From an uncultured Lachnospiraceae bacterium (GTDB lineage: Bacteria > Bacillota > Clostridia > Lachnospirales > Lachnospiraceae): a stretch of 64,000 nt of DNA. The stretch spans positions 6,308 to 70,307 of the forward strand of contig CAJUMJ010000009.1 of assembly GCA_910587095.1 (NCBI GenBank). Reading direction: 5' to 3'. This document shows positions 29,182-38,668 of this stretch, piece after piece (the stretch's first letter is position 1; every line of letters begins with the position of its first letter). A model generated the notes under the pieces. It had not been told where the DNA came from and did no database searches. It worked only from the letters and a program-made list of their open reading frames with translations. Position numbers and translations under genes: made by a program.

Positions 29182-31602
29182 TTAGCTCCTCAGCTCTATC
29201 CCCATACCTTCCAAACCATTGAGTATTTTCTTCATGGCACCTGTCACATCCGCCTCCTCAAGGGTTCTGTCCTTTGCCCGGAAAGTGATGGAATAAGCCA
29301 TGGACTTAAATCCTTCCTTGATCTGACTTCCCTCGTAGATATCAAAGAGCTGGTAATCTTCCAGAATCTTTCCGCCGCGCTGGGCAATGACAGCCTCAAT
29401 CTGACCAGCCATCACGGTTTTCGGCACCACCATGCTGATATCCCTGAGAACTGCCGGATACTTCGCAATGCCCTCGTATTTGCGGTCAAAGGTCGCATGA
29501 GGCAGAATGGCCGGAATATCAAGCACCGCCACATAAGCTCTCGTCTTCATGTCATAATTGTCGCAGACCTCCGGATGCACCTCTCCCAGATAGCCAACCG
29601 GCGCATCCTCGTAATAAATATCCGCCTGTCTGCCCGGATGCAGATAATTTCTGCCAGCCTTCGGATCGTAAACCGCCTTTTTATGCATACCGATGCTCTC
29701 GAAGAACTCTTCCACAACACCCTTCATATCGAAGAAATCGCAGTCCCCGTACATGCCAAGGGTGAACTGCATCCGCTCCTCGGGAAGCTCCGTGAGAGGC
29801 AGGGCTTTGGGCAGATAAATGTTTCCAAGCTCATAGAGACGCACATCTTTGTTACGCCTGTTATAGTTCGTGGCAAGGCTGGTCAGCATCCCGTGCAGGG
29901 GAATCGTCCGCATGATCGAGAAATCTTCTCCCAAAGGATTCGCGATGGTGATCGCCTGTCTTGCCGGATCATCCGCGGGCAACAATAATTTATCAAATAC
30001 CTTCGGGCTTTCAAAGGAGTAACACATCCCCTGTGAAAAACCGCAGTACTCCGCGATATCTCTTGCCTTCTGCTCAATGCGCAGCTTGAAGGGAAGTTTG
30101 CCCGTGGTGGCCTCGCCGTTTGGCAGCGTGGTCGGAATCTTGTCATAACCGTAAAACCTCGCCACTTCCTCCGCGATGTCACACTGGCGCAGAATATCCT
30201 GACGGAAAGTCGGCACCGTAAGCGTCCCCTTCGCCGCGTCATATTCCACTTCAATCATCTTGAAAATATTAAGCATTTCCTGTTCGGAGACATCCGTGCC
30301 GAGCAGGCTGTTGTAACGTTCTGGCTCAAAAGGCAGAACCACTTTTTCCTTCATTTCGCCGTGCACGTCCACTATACCGCCGACCACCTCGCCGCAGCCA
30401 AATTCCTCGATCAACTGACATGCTCTGTTAATCGCCGCCTCCGCATTGTAGGGATCAAGCCCTTTCTCAAACTTGCCGGACGCGTCCGTGCGCAGTCCGA
30501 CACGCTTTGCCGATTTGCGGATGTTCGCACCGTTGAATGTGGCCGCCTCAAAGAGCACGGTCGTCACACTGTCTGTAATCATGGAATTTTCACCGCCCAT
30601 GATTCCGGCGATGCCTACCTCTTTCTCCGCATCGCAGATCATCAGCACATCCGAATCCAGATTTCTGTCCTGTCCGTCCAGTGTACGGAAAACGTCGCCG
30701 TCCTTCGCCCTGCGGACGATAATCTTATGCCCCGCAATGGTATCCAGATCATAAGCGTGCATGGGCTGGCCGTACTCCTCCATCACATAGTTGGTGATAT
30801 CCACCAGATTGTTGATGGGCCGGATGCCGCTTGCCGCAAGGCGTCTTTGCATCCACTTCGGAGAAGGCCCGATTTTGATATTCTTGCACACTCTCGCGCA
30901 GTATCTCGGGCAAAGCTCCGTGTCATGCACCTCCACGGATATATAATCTTCCGCCTTCTCGTCGTTCCCCTCCGCCGTCACTTCCGGCAGAACAAAAGGT
31001 TTTCTGAATGTAGCCGCCGCCTCTCTCGCAATACCGATCACACTGTAACAGTCTACACGGTTTGAGGTCACTTCATACTCGAACACCGTATCCCGGAGCC
31101 CAAGCTCCTCCACCGCGTCCGCGCCCACTTTCACATCGTCCTCAAAAATATAAATGCCCATTTCCGGCGCTTCCGGGTAAAAATTCCTGTCGGAGCCAAG
31201 CTCCTCGATGGAGCACATCATACCGTTTGAAGGCACGCCCCGCAGCTTTCCCGCCTTAATGGAAACGCCGTTTTCCGGCAGAGGACCGCCGTCGTGGCCG
31301 CCAGCCACCTTACCGCCGTCCAGAACGACCGGCACCTTATCGCCCTCTTTCACATTGGGCGCGCCGGTGACGATCTGGATCACCTCATTTCCGATATCCA
31401 CCTGACAGACGATCAGCTTATCCGCGTCGGGATGCTTCTCGATCTTCTGAATCTGTCCCACAACTATTTTCTCCAGATTTTTGTCCAATCTGGTATATCC
31501 CTCCACCTTTGTCCCGGAGAGGGTCATCGCGTCCATGTACTCCTGATCAGTACAGTTTAACTCAGGCACATATGCCTTAATCCATGACAATGCTGTATTC
31601 AT
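29182..31602 (-). CDS. pheT: Phenylalanine-tRNA ligase beta subunit
   Basis: An 806-residue protein with the full bacterial PheT layout: a tRNA-binding (EMAP-like) domain at about 40-150 (VGQIQKIEKHPDADKLIVCQ), the B3/4 editing region, two B5 units, the catalytic-like core (FEKGLDPYNAEAAINRACQL), and a C-terminal ferredoxin-fold anticodon-binding domain (YPAVLRDISMVV). With PheS it forms the alpha2-beta2 enzyme that charges tRNA-Phe. It lies 80 nt downstream of pheS and is controlled by the same T-box leader. Confidence 0.97.
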   Translation of the reverse strand: MNTALSWIKAYVPELNCTDQEYMDAMTLSGTKVEGYTRLDKNLEKIVVGQIQKIEKHPDADKLIVCQVDIGNEVIQIVTGAPNVKEGDKVPVVLDGGKVAGGHDGGPLPENGVSIKAGKLRGVPSNGMMCSIEELGSDRNFYPEAPEMGIYIFEDDVKVGADAVEELGLRDTVFEYEVTSNRVDCYSVIGIAREAAATFRKPFVLPEVTAEGNDEKAEDYISVEVHDTELCPRYCARVCKNIKIGPSPKWMQRRLAASGIRPINNLVDITNYVMEEYGQPMHAYDLDTIAGHKIIVRRAKDGDVFRTLDGQDRNLDSDVLMICDAEKEVGIAGIMGGENSMITDSVTTVLFEAATFNGANIRKSAKRVGLRTDASGKFEKGLDPYNAEAAINRACQLIEEFGCGEVVGGIVDVHGEMKEKVVLPFEPERYNSLLGTDVSEQEMLNIFKMIEVEYDAAKGTLTVPTFRQDILRQCDIAEEVARFYGYDKIPTTLPNGEATTGKLPFKLRIEQKARDIAEYCGFSQGMCYSFESPKVFDKLLLPADDPARQAITIANPLGEDFSIMRTIPLHGMLTSLATNYNRRNKDVRLYELGNIYLPKALPLTELPEERMQFTLGMYGDCDFFDMKGVVEEFFESIGMHKKAVYDPKAGRNYLHPGRQADIYYEDAPVGYLGEVHPEVCDNYDMKTRAYVAVLDIPAILPHATFDRKYEGIAKYPAVLRDISMVVPKTVMAGQIEAVIAQRGGKILEDYQLFDIYEGSQIKEGFKSMAYSITFRAKDRTLEEADVTGAMKKILNGLEGMGIELRS

Positions 31603-31682
31603 GTTAAATATTCTCCCTTTCTTCTCTGCAAAATATTAAAAATGCACAAGCTGTCTCAAACCAGTTTTTTCCCGTCTATGCT

Positions 31683-32702
31683 TTAAAATTGCTTTAAAAA
31701 CCGAATGTCGTTCTCATACAGCAGTCTCATGTCGTCGATCTCATATTTTAACAGCGCGATACGCTCAAGCCCCACGCCGAACGCAAATCCCGTGTACTGC
31801 TCCGGATCGATGCCGCTCATCTCCAGCACATGGGGATGTACCATACCGCAGCCAAGAATCTCAATCCAGCCCTCTCCCTTACAGAACCGGCAGCCTGTAC
31901 CACCGCATTTAAAGCAGGTCACATCCATCTCCGCGCTTGGTTCTGTGAACGGGAAGTGGTGGGGTCTGAATTTCACCTTCGTGTCCTCCCCGAACAGTTC
32001 CTTCGCGAACTCTGCCAGAGTCCCTTTCAAATCCGCAAAGGTGATGTGCTTATCAATCACCAGTCCCTCAATCTGATGGAAGGAAGGAGAATGGGTCGCA
32101 TCCACCTCGTCGGAGCGGAACACCCTGCCCGGCGCAATCATGCGGATCGGAAGTTTTCCTTTCTCCATCTCGTGCACCTGCGTGGAGGAAGTCTGTGTGC
32201 GCAGCAGAATATCCCCTGTGATATAAAAGGTGTCCTGCTCATCCTTGGCCGGATGATCCGCCGGAATATTGAGCGCCTCAAAGTTATAATAATCCCTCTC
32301 CACATCAGGACCTTCCACCACCTCATAGCCCATACCGATAAAAATTCTCTCCACCTCTTCCAGCGCGATGGTATTCGGATGGCGGTGCCCCATCTTACTC
32401 TTTTTGGAGGGCAGGGTTACGTCGATGACCTCTGTCTTTAACTTCGCTTCCCTGACGGCCCGCTCCATCTTTTTGACGGAGGCCTCCAGCACCTTTTCAA
32501 TCTCTTCTCTCGTCTCATTGACAAGCTGTCCCACCTTCGGACGGTCCTCCGGCGCCACGTCCTTCATGCTTTTTAACACCGCCGTCAGTTCGCCTTTTTT
32601 TCCAAGGAAGTTAATCTTCACTTCATTCAGCTTTTCCAGAGCGTCACTTGCCTCGATCTGGCGCAGCGCCTCCGCCTTGATCTGTTCCAATTTTTCTTTC
32701 AT
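31683..32702 (-). CDS. pheS: Phenylalanine-tRNA ligase alpha subunit
   Basis: A 339-residue protein: an N-terminal coiled coil (about 1-90, MKEKLEQIKAEALRQIEASD), then the class II catalytic core with motif 2 LIRTQTSSTQV-like LLRTQTSSTQV and FRSDEVDATHSPSFHQIEG, PFTEPSAEMDV, and motif 3 GFAFGVGLERIALLKY. It activates phenylalanine with ATP. The ATG at 32702 has GGAG 7 nt upstream. Expression is governed by the T-box leader ending at 33100; a 400-nt repeat-containing stretch separates leader and gene. Confidence 0.97.
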   Translation of the reverse strand: MKEKLEQIKAEALRQIEASDALEKLNEVKINFLGKKGELTAVLKSMKDVAPEDRPKVGQLVNETREEIEKVLEASVKKMERAVREAKLKTEVIDVTLPSKKSKMGHRHPNTIALEEVERIFIGMGYEVVEGPDVERDYYNFEALNIPADHPAKDEQDTFYITGDILLRTQTSSTQVHEMEKGKLPIRMIAPGRVFRSDEVDATHSPSFHQIEGLVIDKHITFADLKGTLAEFAKELFGEDTKVKFRPHHFPFTEPSAEMDVTCFKCGGTGCRFCKGEGWIEILGCGMVHPHVLEMSGIDPEQYTGFAFGVGLERIALLKYEIDDMRLLYENDIRFLKQF

Positions 32703-33099
32703 ATCTGCTCTCCTCTCTTTTTATGACCATTGTCGTAAGTCGCAAATGTAAGTAAAACTTTCATAAATAGTTTTGCAATCTATTCCTCCATCAACCCATA
32801 CACAATACTGGCATGCGGCCTGTCTCTGCCGCCTTCTAACGCTGTTGCCTTGCGAATAAGCAGACTCGTAATGCTTCGCATTCCGAGTTCGCGTTGCTCG
32901 CCATAAGTCGTCATCGCCAGGTCCACATGCAGGCATGCGGCCTGTCTCTTTCGCCTTCTAACGCCGTTGCCTTGCGAATAAGCAGACTCGTAATGCTTCG
33001 CATTCCGAGTTCGCGTTGCTCGCCATAAGTCGTCATCGCCAGGTCCACATGCAAGCATGCGGCCTGTCTCTGCCGCCTTCTGGCTCTGCTTATTCGCGC
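32703..33099 (-). other. Long 5' untranslated segment between T-box and pheS
   Basis: About 400 nt lie between the T-box terminator and the pheS ATG, where T-box leaders usually end close to the gene. The space is filled mainly by a 122-bp tandem repeat (see repeat entry). Translations of the repeat give overlapping short frames without a ribosome-binding site and are not taken as genes. Confidence 0.6.
32811..33092. repeat. 122-bp tandem repeat, 2 full copies plus a partial third
   Basis: Copies start with GCATGCGG at 32811, 32933 and 33055, an exact 122-bp period. Copies 1 and 2 differ at only a few positions (TCTCTGCCGCC against TCTCTTTCGCC, and GCTGTTG against GCCGTTG). The third is truncated after about 35 bp. 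The unit contains hairpin-forming parts such as CGTAATGCTTCGCATTCCG. It lies in the pheS leader. Confidence 0.9.
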
Positions 33100-33135
33100 A
33101 AAAAAACGCCCCACATGTGCAACACATATGGGACG
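33100..33135 (-). terminator. T-box-controlled terminator
   Basis: A 13-bp stem with a 3-nt loop (TTG on the - strand) followed by TTTTTTT. It is mutually exclusive with the antiterminator formed by the T-box sequence 10 nt upstream. Confidence 0.92.
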
Positions 33136-33416
33136 AATAGACTCCGCGGTACCACCCAGTTTCCCGCTCCCGGAATCTGCTTCATCGCAGTCCCGCAAAC
33201 GGACGCTTTCTTTGGCGTAACGTGCCTGTACGTTCTGCGCTACTTACGTTTATCCGTCCGCGGACAAACCGGTTCACCCAGACAGCTCCGGTGGGAAAAT
33301 TCGGACAATTTCTGAACCGAAGGGAACTTGCAGCCGATGATTCCCTCTCTCTGGCGGAAAAAATTTCCTACTGACACCTTCTTCGCTTTTCTAAAATCTT
33401 TACTTTTGACAAACCT
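33100..33416 (-). promoter_or_regulatory. T-box riboswitch of pheST
   Basis: Read on the - strand, the conserved T-box GGGTGGTACCGCGG lies at 33144-33157. It is followed by the terminator stem CGTCCCATATGTG/CACATGTGGGGCG (13 bp, 33107-33135) and seven T. Upstream, from about 33400, is a long stem I region with GTCAGTAGGAAA near its 5' end. T-box leaders bind uncharged tRNA, here expected to be tRNA-Phe from the downstream genes, which stabilises an antiterminator using the T-box bases. UUC triplets occur in the leader, but I could not fix the specifier loop with certainty. Confidence 0.93.
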
Positions 33417-33423
33417 CTCTGCT

Positions 33424-33452
33424 ATTTTAGTGGCTTTCCTTGGACTTGTCAA
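33424..33452 (-). promoter_or_regulatory. Sigma-A promoter of the T-box/pheST transcript
   Basis: On the - strand: TTGACA (+ coordinates 33447-33452), 17-nt spacer, TAAAAT (33424-33429). It overlaps the last codons of the yihY-like gene. The start would be about 33416, matching the beginning of stem I of the leader. Confidence 0.8.
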
Positions 33453-34287
33453 GCCACTCGAAGAGAAATTTATAAACCGGCCCGAAATATCTGTTGATAT
33501 GTGCCCCGATCATCAGGATATACATCAGCATATAAAACCAGAGCATCAAAATGACCACAGTAGTCAAACTTCCGTAAGTGCCGAAGTCATTGTAGTGATC
33601 CACGTAGACGGAAAATGCAAAGGAGGCAACGCTCCACAAAACCGCCGCAAAAGCCGCTCCCGGAATCTGCGCCTTAAACCGCAGTTTACAGCTCGGCACA
33701 AAGGCATAGATCATGGCAAAAATAAAAGTCAGGATCACCCATGAAACGAGAAAACGGAAACGCATAATCACATGCACCACCAGATGAAGCGGCGGGATAT
33801 CCCGGAGAAGAATGTCCACAATCACATTGCCGAACACCATCACAAAAAGCGCCACAAGCGTAGCCGCCAGAATAATCACCGTATAAAAGCAGGCGATTGC
33901 CCGCAGCACAATATAATTTCGTTTCTCCTCCACATCGTTGACCGCGTTTAACCCGTAGATCAGCGCCAGCATAGCCTTTGCCGCCGACCAGATCGTTACC
34001 AGTGCAAACACCGTGATCGTCCCCGCCGATCTGGCATAAACGTCCGAAACGATGCGTATTACCATGCCGTTCACCGCATCCGGCGTAAACTGCGTGATCG
34101 CGTTGATCAGATTATCCTCCGTCAGCGCCGTATAGGGCAGAATGGCACACAACGCCATCAGAAGCGGAATCATGGACAGAAATAGGAAAAACGCCGTGCT
34201 TGCCGCAAAAGCGCTGATATTCTTTTTCGTCATCTGCCAGTTAAAATCCCGCAGGATATAATATAATCTGTAAATCGTTCTCATCAT
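33427..34287 (-). CDS. YihY/BrkB-family inner membrane protein
   Basis: A 286-residue protein with six hydrophobic segments in the YihY pattern: AFAASTAFFLFLSMIPLLMA at the start, then ITVFALVTIWSAAKAMLALI, a long middle helix pair, and the C-terminal YGSLTTVVILMLWFYMLMYI with GAHINRYFG. YihY proteins were once annotated as ribonuclease BN but are integral membrane proteins of unclear function. The gene is monocistronic or reads into the pheS promoter region. Nothing unusual was seen in length. Confidence 0.88.
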   Translation of the reverse strand: MMRTIYRLYYILRDFNWQMTKKNISAFAASTAFFLFLSMIPLLMALCAILPYTALTEDNLINAITQFTPDAVNGMVIRIVSDVYARSAGTITVFALVTIWSAAKAMLALIYGLNAVNDVEEKRNYIVLRAIACFYTVIILAATLVALFVMVFGNVIVDILLRDIPPLHLVVHVIMRFRFLVSWVILTFIFAMIYAFVPSCKLRFKAQIPGAAFAAVLWSVASFAFSVYVDHYNDFGTYGSLTTVVILMLWFYMLMYILMIGAHINRYFGPVYKFLFEWLDKSKESH

Positions 34288-34461
34288 ACTCCGGTTGGTT
34301 TCGTTATCTACTCTATTGATTCCATTTCCTTTTTACCTGCATATATATCTGTGATTAGCCTAAAATGGCGTTCCGGCTCCCGATATTGTACGGACATGCA
34401 TCCCTGCATTTATGACAGGATATTCTCCAGACTTTCGTCTCCTCATCATCACCAGTCCGTT

Positions 34462-36861
34462 TTACTGCTCACGCAACTCCCCGGCATCCTTCACCTCACA
34501 GCCGGGATAGAACATCGAGAGAATCTGTCCGTAGTCGGCCCCCTGCTCTCCCATCGCTTTCGCTCCGTTTTGGGACATGCCGACACCGTGTCCGTAGCCG
34601 CCCCCGGTCAACGTATATCCTACCACATTTTCCCCGTCTTTTCCAGTCTCAAGCGCGGTATCCAGCACAAAAAAGCCGCTTGGAAGAAGTGTTCCCGGAA
34701 CCGTTTCACTCCCGTCCTGCTTCCTGACCGCACTTTTTCCATCACAGAGCACATAGCGGATATTGTATTCGGAAAGCACCTTGTACGCAGCTTTTTCCGT
34801 CTCAATATACAATTCCTGCGCGATTCCTCCTGCGCCTCTTTTTACAATTTCTATCTTCTTTATCTGCCCCGTCTTTCCGACCGGCTCCGACACATAATAA
34901 TCCCCTTCCGCCTTTGTCAGAACAAAAGCAGGCGCCTTTTCATAGCGTTCCTTCAAGCGGGCGGACAGCTCCTTCCCGTCCAAATCCTCCACACAATAAT
35001 TCCAACGGTACCAAGGTTCCTCCTTCTCCAGATCCCCTTCTTGTACGTTGGTGATAAATTGTCGGAATGTCCCCTCATCGCGCAAGGACTCCGCGTCAAA
35101 TCCATCATCCGTTTTCGCAGACTGCCGTTGTTCTCCTGTTCCCTCTGATTCTTCTGCACCCGGAACATCGTCCCCTCCTGTCTCAGCGTCCGATTGCTCC
35201 GCTCCTTCCGCTCCCTCATCGTATGCACTGCTCACGCGCACGCCCCGCAGATAGGGTACCTCCTCGCCGTTTCCTCCCTGCCAGCTTACTACATCCGTCC
35301 CTGTTCCGCAGGAAGTGGAATAATAATAATTTCCCGCCGCCTCCCCGTCATAGGTGAGAAGCACCCCGTCCGTCTCTTTGACCGCCGTGGTGGAGTCCGC
35401 ATGTTCCTCAATATTATGATACACCTGATAGGCCGTGGTATCGTCCACATGGGCGCCAAGCTCCGGGATGCCCGCCCGCAGAATGTAACGGTACGCATAG
35501 GTTCTGGCGCACACTGCCTGCGCCTTAAGCGCCTCCTGCGGATAAGATGCCGGCATCTCGCTTGGCACCACCGCATAGAGATATTCCTCCAATGGCAGTT
35601 CATTGACTACCGCAATCCCCTGTTTTGTCCGAAGACACTCAACCGCTCCGTGGTAATCGTGATCCGCCCTTGTGCTTCCCTCCATCTCCACCGTAACCTT
35701 GTCCGTGAGATTTTCACTGCGATACGTTCTGCGCTCCCCGACGGTCATCTGATCCTTCCGCAGTCTGATCTTTTCGCCGTCCACGATAATGTCCACCGCA
35801 TCATGGAAATTGCTGCCCGCCGCCGTATTTTTTAAAAGCACCCTGATCTGATCGGCCCCCGCCTCCTCCGAAACAAGACAGGCATATACCTTTCCCTTGT
35901 CGACGACGAAATCCGTATCCGCACAGCCCACCCGCAGTTGTGCCTGTTCCAATGTTTTCAGACTCCCGTACAGCTTATAGACCTCCATCTCCTCCGCGAT
36001 CTGATAAATCCCGTAGTCCTCGATCTCCAGTTCCTGCGCAGAAGCGCGCAACAGCCTGCCGTGAATTTTTTCCCTGCGCTCTTTTGCCTCCACAATCCGT
36101 CCGTCCCGGAAAGTCAAATCCGCCACCTGTTCCCGCCCCGGCGGATTTTTAAGTGCGTCCCCGGAAAGCGTTGCTTTGAATACGGTCTGATGATAAAAAC
36201 AATCCAGTGTGCCATCTATATCTTCCATCACCCACACACTTCCCATATAATGATCCTCCGGCAGCACCTCAACGATCGTAAGCAATGTATTTCCTTTCAT
36301 ATAAACCTTTAATTCCTGCAGTTCACTCCCCTCAAAAGCTGTCGAAATATACGGACACGCCCCCTGCATCGCACCGTTTTCCGTATAGGCTTCCGCCTTC
36401 TCCCGATCCGTTTTCAACACAAAAACCGTAGTCTCCCATATGGACGATTCCTTGTCAAGATAAGCCAGAAACATGCGGAAGGCACGATACCAATCCTCTT
36501 TTAAAAACTCCTGTTCCGGCTCATATTTGTCACTGTAATCGGGAAGTCCCCATTCCTCTTTCCCGACCTGATGGCAAATCTCCCCGTATTGCCCATATGT
36601 AAGATACTCGTTGCGCCCCTTTGACTCGAGACTTTCTTTCTCCTGAAGATCACGTATCTGCTCCGTATCGTCAACTTCGGAAAAAGAAATGGAGATCCCC
36701 ATAGCGTCCAGCAAGATCTCCACATCCTCCACCGTAATTTTCTCCCCCTCAATTTCAGAAAGCGGCTGCTTTTGCCGCCGTCCCAGACAGATACAGACCA
36801 AAAACAGCAGTCCAAAAAAAATCAGCGCAAGCTTCGCGAGCTGTTTTGCGTTAACGTTCAT
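34462..36861 (-). CDS. Large SpoIID/LytB-domain protein
   Basis: A 799-residue protein with an N-terminal membrane anchor (LAKLALIFFGLLFLVCICLG, about 8-27) and an extracellular region of unknown fold (30-380). The SpoIID domain starts at about 400 (LRTKQGIAVVNELPLEEYLY, then VVPSEMPASYPQEALKAQAV, whose Glu is the catalytic type). It is interrupted by a long acidic insert (about 555-600, SDAETGGDDVPGAEESEGTG) and resumes to GGGYGHGVGMSQNGAKAMGE. SpoIID is a lytic transglycosylase acting on denuded glycan during engulfment. This protein is much longer than SpoIID (~340 aa), so it is a relative with additional domains and not necessarily SpoIID itself. Confidence 0.82.
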   Translation of the reverse strand: MNVNAKQLAKLALIFFGLLFLVCICLGRRQKQPLSEIEGEKITVEDVEILLDAMGISISFSEVDDTEQIRDLQEKESLESKGRNEYLTYGQYGEICHQVGKEEWGLPDYSDKYEPEQEFLKEDWYRAFRMFLAYLDKESSIWETTVFVLKTDREKAEAYTENGAMQGACPYISTAFEGSELQELKVYMKGNTLLTIVEVLPEDHYMGSVWVMEDIDGTLDCFYHQTVFKATLSGDALKNPPGREQVADLTFRDGRIVEAKERREKIHGRLLRASAQELEIEDYGIYQIAEEMEVYKLYGSLKTLEQAQLRVGCADTDFVVDKGKVYACLVSEEAGADQIRVLLKNTAAGSNFHDAVDIIVDGEKIRLRKDQMTVGERRTYRSENLTDKVTVEMEGSTRADHDYHGAVECLRTKQGIAVVNELPLEEYLYAVVPSEMPASYPQEALKAQAVCARTYAYRYILRAGIPELGAHVDDTTAYQVYHNIEEHADSTTAVKETDGVLLTYDGEAAGNYYYSTSCGTGTDVVSWQGGNGEEVPYLRGVRVSSAYDEGAEGAEQSDAETGGDDVPGAEESEGTGEQRQSAKTDDGFDAESLRDEGTFRQFITNVQEGDLEKEEPWYRWNYCVEDLDGKELSARLKERYEKAPAFVLTKAEGDYYVSEPVGKTGQIKKIEIVKRGAGGIAQELYIETEKAAYKVLSEYNIRYVLCDGKSAVRKQDGSETVPGTLLPSGFFVLDTALETGKDGENVVGYTLTGGGYGHGVGMSQNGAKAMGEQGADYGQILSMFYPGCEVKDAGELREQ

Positions 36862-37055
36862 ACGTATCCTCCACGTCAGAGCAGTTTACCGCGATGACAC
36901 GCGTCGGAAATATGGGGTTTTTGAAGGAATACTCCGTTTCCTGACTGCGATTAAGGCAAGCCCCGGCTCCGACTCAAACTGCCGTCTATCATTCTTTTAA
37001 AGCCCTCCTCTATATTTATGTAGGTGGAACGCAAAGTATGATCGTCGGAAATTTG

Positions 37056-37880
37056 TTACAATTTCTCCACTATATACCGAATCGCTTCTCCGACACCGTT
37101 GTGATCGTTGTCAGCCGTAACAAAATCGCATAGTTCTTTGATATCCTCCCCCGCGTTTCCCATTGCGACGGAAAATCCCACTTCATTTAACATCTCCCTA
37201 TCGTTGTCAGCGTCTCCGATCCCTGCGATCTGCTTCATAGGCACGTTTAAGTATGCCGCAAGGCTTTCCAGCCCCGCCGCCTTTGTCACATGTTCAGCCG
37301 TCATTTCCAAACCCGATTCTTCCGCAAACGCGATGGTCAAAGGAAGTTTTCTCAGCTCTTCAAAACCCTCTTCCCGTTCCTTCGACGATCGAAAATAGAC
37401 ATTAATTTTTGCTATGGAATCATGAAGTTTTCCCTCCGCCTCCATATCCGCAACTTTCCTTGTCACTTTGTCAAAAAGCGCCTGATATACACTCATGCAA
37501 AAATCATTCATATGAGTTACATCACTGGCCGCGACGATCGATTCCTCCTCCGTCATAAAGTGCAACATCGCCTTATATTTTTTTGCCGTTTCTATTATCT
37601 TTCCTATGTACTCCTGACCGATTTCCGAACGGCAAAGACATTTGTTTTCCATACAGTCGTACACGATGGCTCCACTGTAGCAAACCGCATACCTTACCAT
37701 AGGCAACACCTCGAAATAACTCTGCATTTCCGAAAGCGCACGACCTGTACAGTACACAATCCAAACGCCTTTTTCCACGGCGGCCTGCATATCGCGAATC
37801 GTGTCTTCATGTATGGTCTTATCGGACTTTAGCAAGGTTCCGTCCATATCGACCGCAATGATTTTATATGTCCTGTTCAT
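37056..37880 (-). CDS. Cof-type HAD-IIB phosphatase
   Basis: The start chosen is ATG 37880 (MNRTYKIIAVDMDGTLLKSD, 274 aa), with AAGGA 7 nt upstream. Motif I is AVDMDGTLL, motif II WIVYCTGRAL, then the C2-type cap (about 85-190), motif III Lys in VTKAAGLESL and motif IV AGIGDADNDREML. This is the complete catalytic set of Cof/YbjI-like sugar-phosphate or FMN phosphatases. The substrate is not predictable. It is flanked by about 190-nt gaps and seems monocistronic. Confidence 0.9.
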   Translation of the reverse strand: MNRTYKIIAVDMDGTLLKSDKTIHEDTIRDMQAAVEKGVWIVYCTGRALSEMQSYFEVLPMVRYAVCYSGAIVYDCMENKCLCRSEIGQEYIGKIIETAKKYKAMLHFMTEEESIVAASDVTHMNDFCMSVYQALFDKVTRKVADMEAEGKLHDSIAKINVYFRSSKEREEGFEELRKLPLTIAFAEESGLEMTAEHVTKAAGLESLAAYLNVPMKQIAGIGDADNDREMLNEVGFSVAMGNAGEDIKELCDFVTADNDHNGVGEAIRYIVEKL

Positions 37881-37953
37881 CTTACAATCCTTCCCTTTCA
37901 TCGGCCGCCGGCGGATATTCATTTCATAGAAGCCTGTAAGGCGGCCATCCTCC

Positions 37954-38151
37954 TCAATCCTGGAAAATCTTCACCGCATCTTCGTCTGAAAGACCGCCTT
38001 CGCCGTCATCCTGATAAATTTTGATCTGCAGCATACCGCCGCCGCGATTGGCAGTATCCTCCGATTTGATCCAGTGAAAATACATGGGCGCCATCTCTGC
38101 TACATCATTGATGTGATTTGGACACCTGAATAAATCCTTATCAATTGAATA
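37954..38151 (-). pseudogene. C-terminal fragment of an unknown gene
   Basis: An open stretch of 65 codons ends in TGA at 37954 and reads like a real protein (PMYFHWIKSEDTANRGGG, MLQIKIYQDDGEGGLSDEDA) but has no start codon with a ribosome-binding site. An in-frame stop at 38152 bounds it. It is probably the remnant of a gene whose 5' part was deleted. I do not recognise the family. Confidence 0.4.
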
Positions 38152-38207
38152 TTATTGATTTTCAGTCAACTGTGAAAGGGACTCTCGCATACGGCAGCCC
38201 CTTTCGT

Positions 38208-38666
38208 TTACTCTGCCGTATCCACAATTGCAATACTGGAATCGCCCTGCTTTGCCTGTTCTATTACCGCTGCCGCCAGCTTCTGAAAGGATCCGTAAGA
38301 GGAAGTCGCCCCGGTCAGCGCATCAATCTCACCATCTCCCTGCCTGCCTAAAAGCTGACCGGCATAGAAACGGGTATACTCATTCGGATAAGTTCCAGAG
38401 CTATGCAGCATTGCCTGCATATAGGTATTATCCCAGCTTTTGACAAAGCCGCTGGCATTTTCCGCATTATATTCCACCGAGACAATATTTCCACCCTTGA
38501 CCATAATCGTAATATATTCTTTCCAGCCGTGGCTGAACTCTGAAGCCTGAGCAGTATAATAACCATCCCGAAGACCTGTCTGCTCACCGCAACCTGTAAG
38601 CAGCATAACTGAGAAAATCAACGCTATGCCAAACATCCATTTCATCATTTCTCTTATCTTCTTCAA
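38208..38666 (-). CDS. FMN-binding domain lipoprotein
   Basis: A 152-residue protein with a lipoprotein signal (MFGIALIFSVMLLTGCGEQ; lipobox LTGC, Cys26). The FMN-binding domain follows (LRDGYYTAQASEFSHGWKEY), ending in the flavinylation-type motif DALTGATSSYGSF (about 114-126), in which a Ser/Thr is covalently linked to FMN by ApbE. It would act outside the membrane in extracytosolic electron transfer. It sits 2 nt downstream of the chemoreceptor gene. An ApbE enzyme is encoded at 59449-60663. Confidence 0.88.
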   Translation of the reverse strand: MKKIREMMKWMFGIALIFSVMLLTGCGEQTGLRDGYYTAQASEFSHGWKEYITIMVKGGNIVSVEYNAENASGFVKSWDNTYMQAMLHSSGTYPNEYTRFYAGQLLGRQGDGEIDALTGATSSYGSFQKLAAAVIEQAKQGDSSIAIVDTAE

Positions 38667-38668
38667 CG

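Noticed and set aside
32721..33198. Overlapping frames of 70-115 codons in the pheS leader
   Set aside because: They arise from the 122-bp tandem repeat and the T-box; no start signals.
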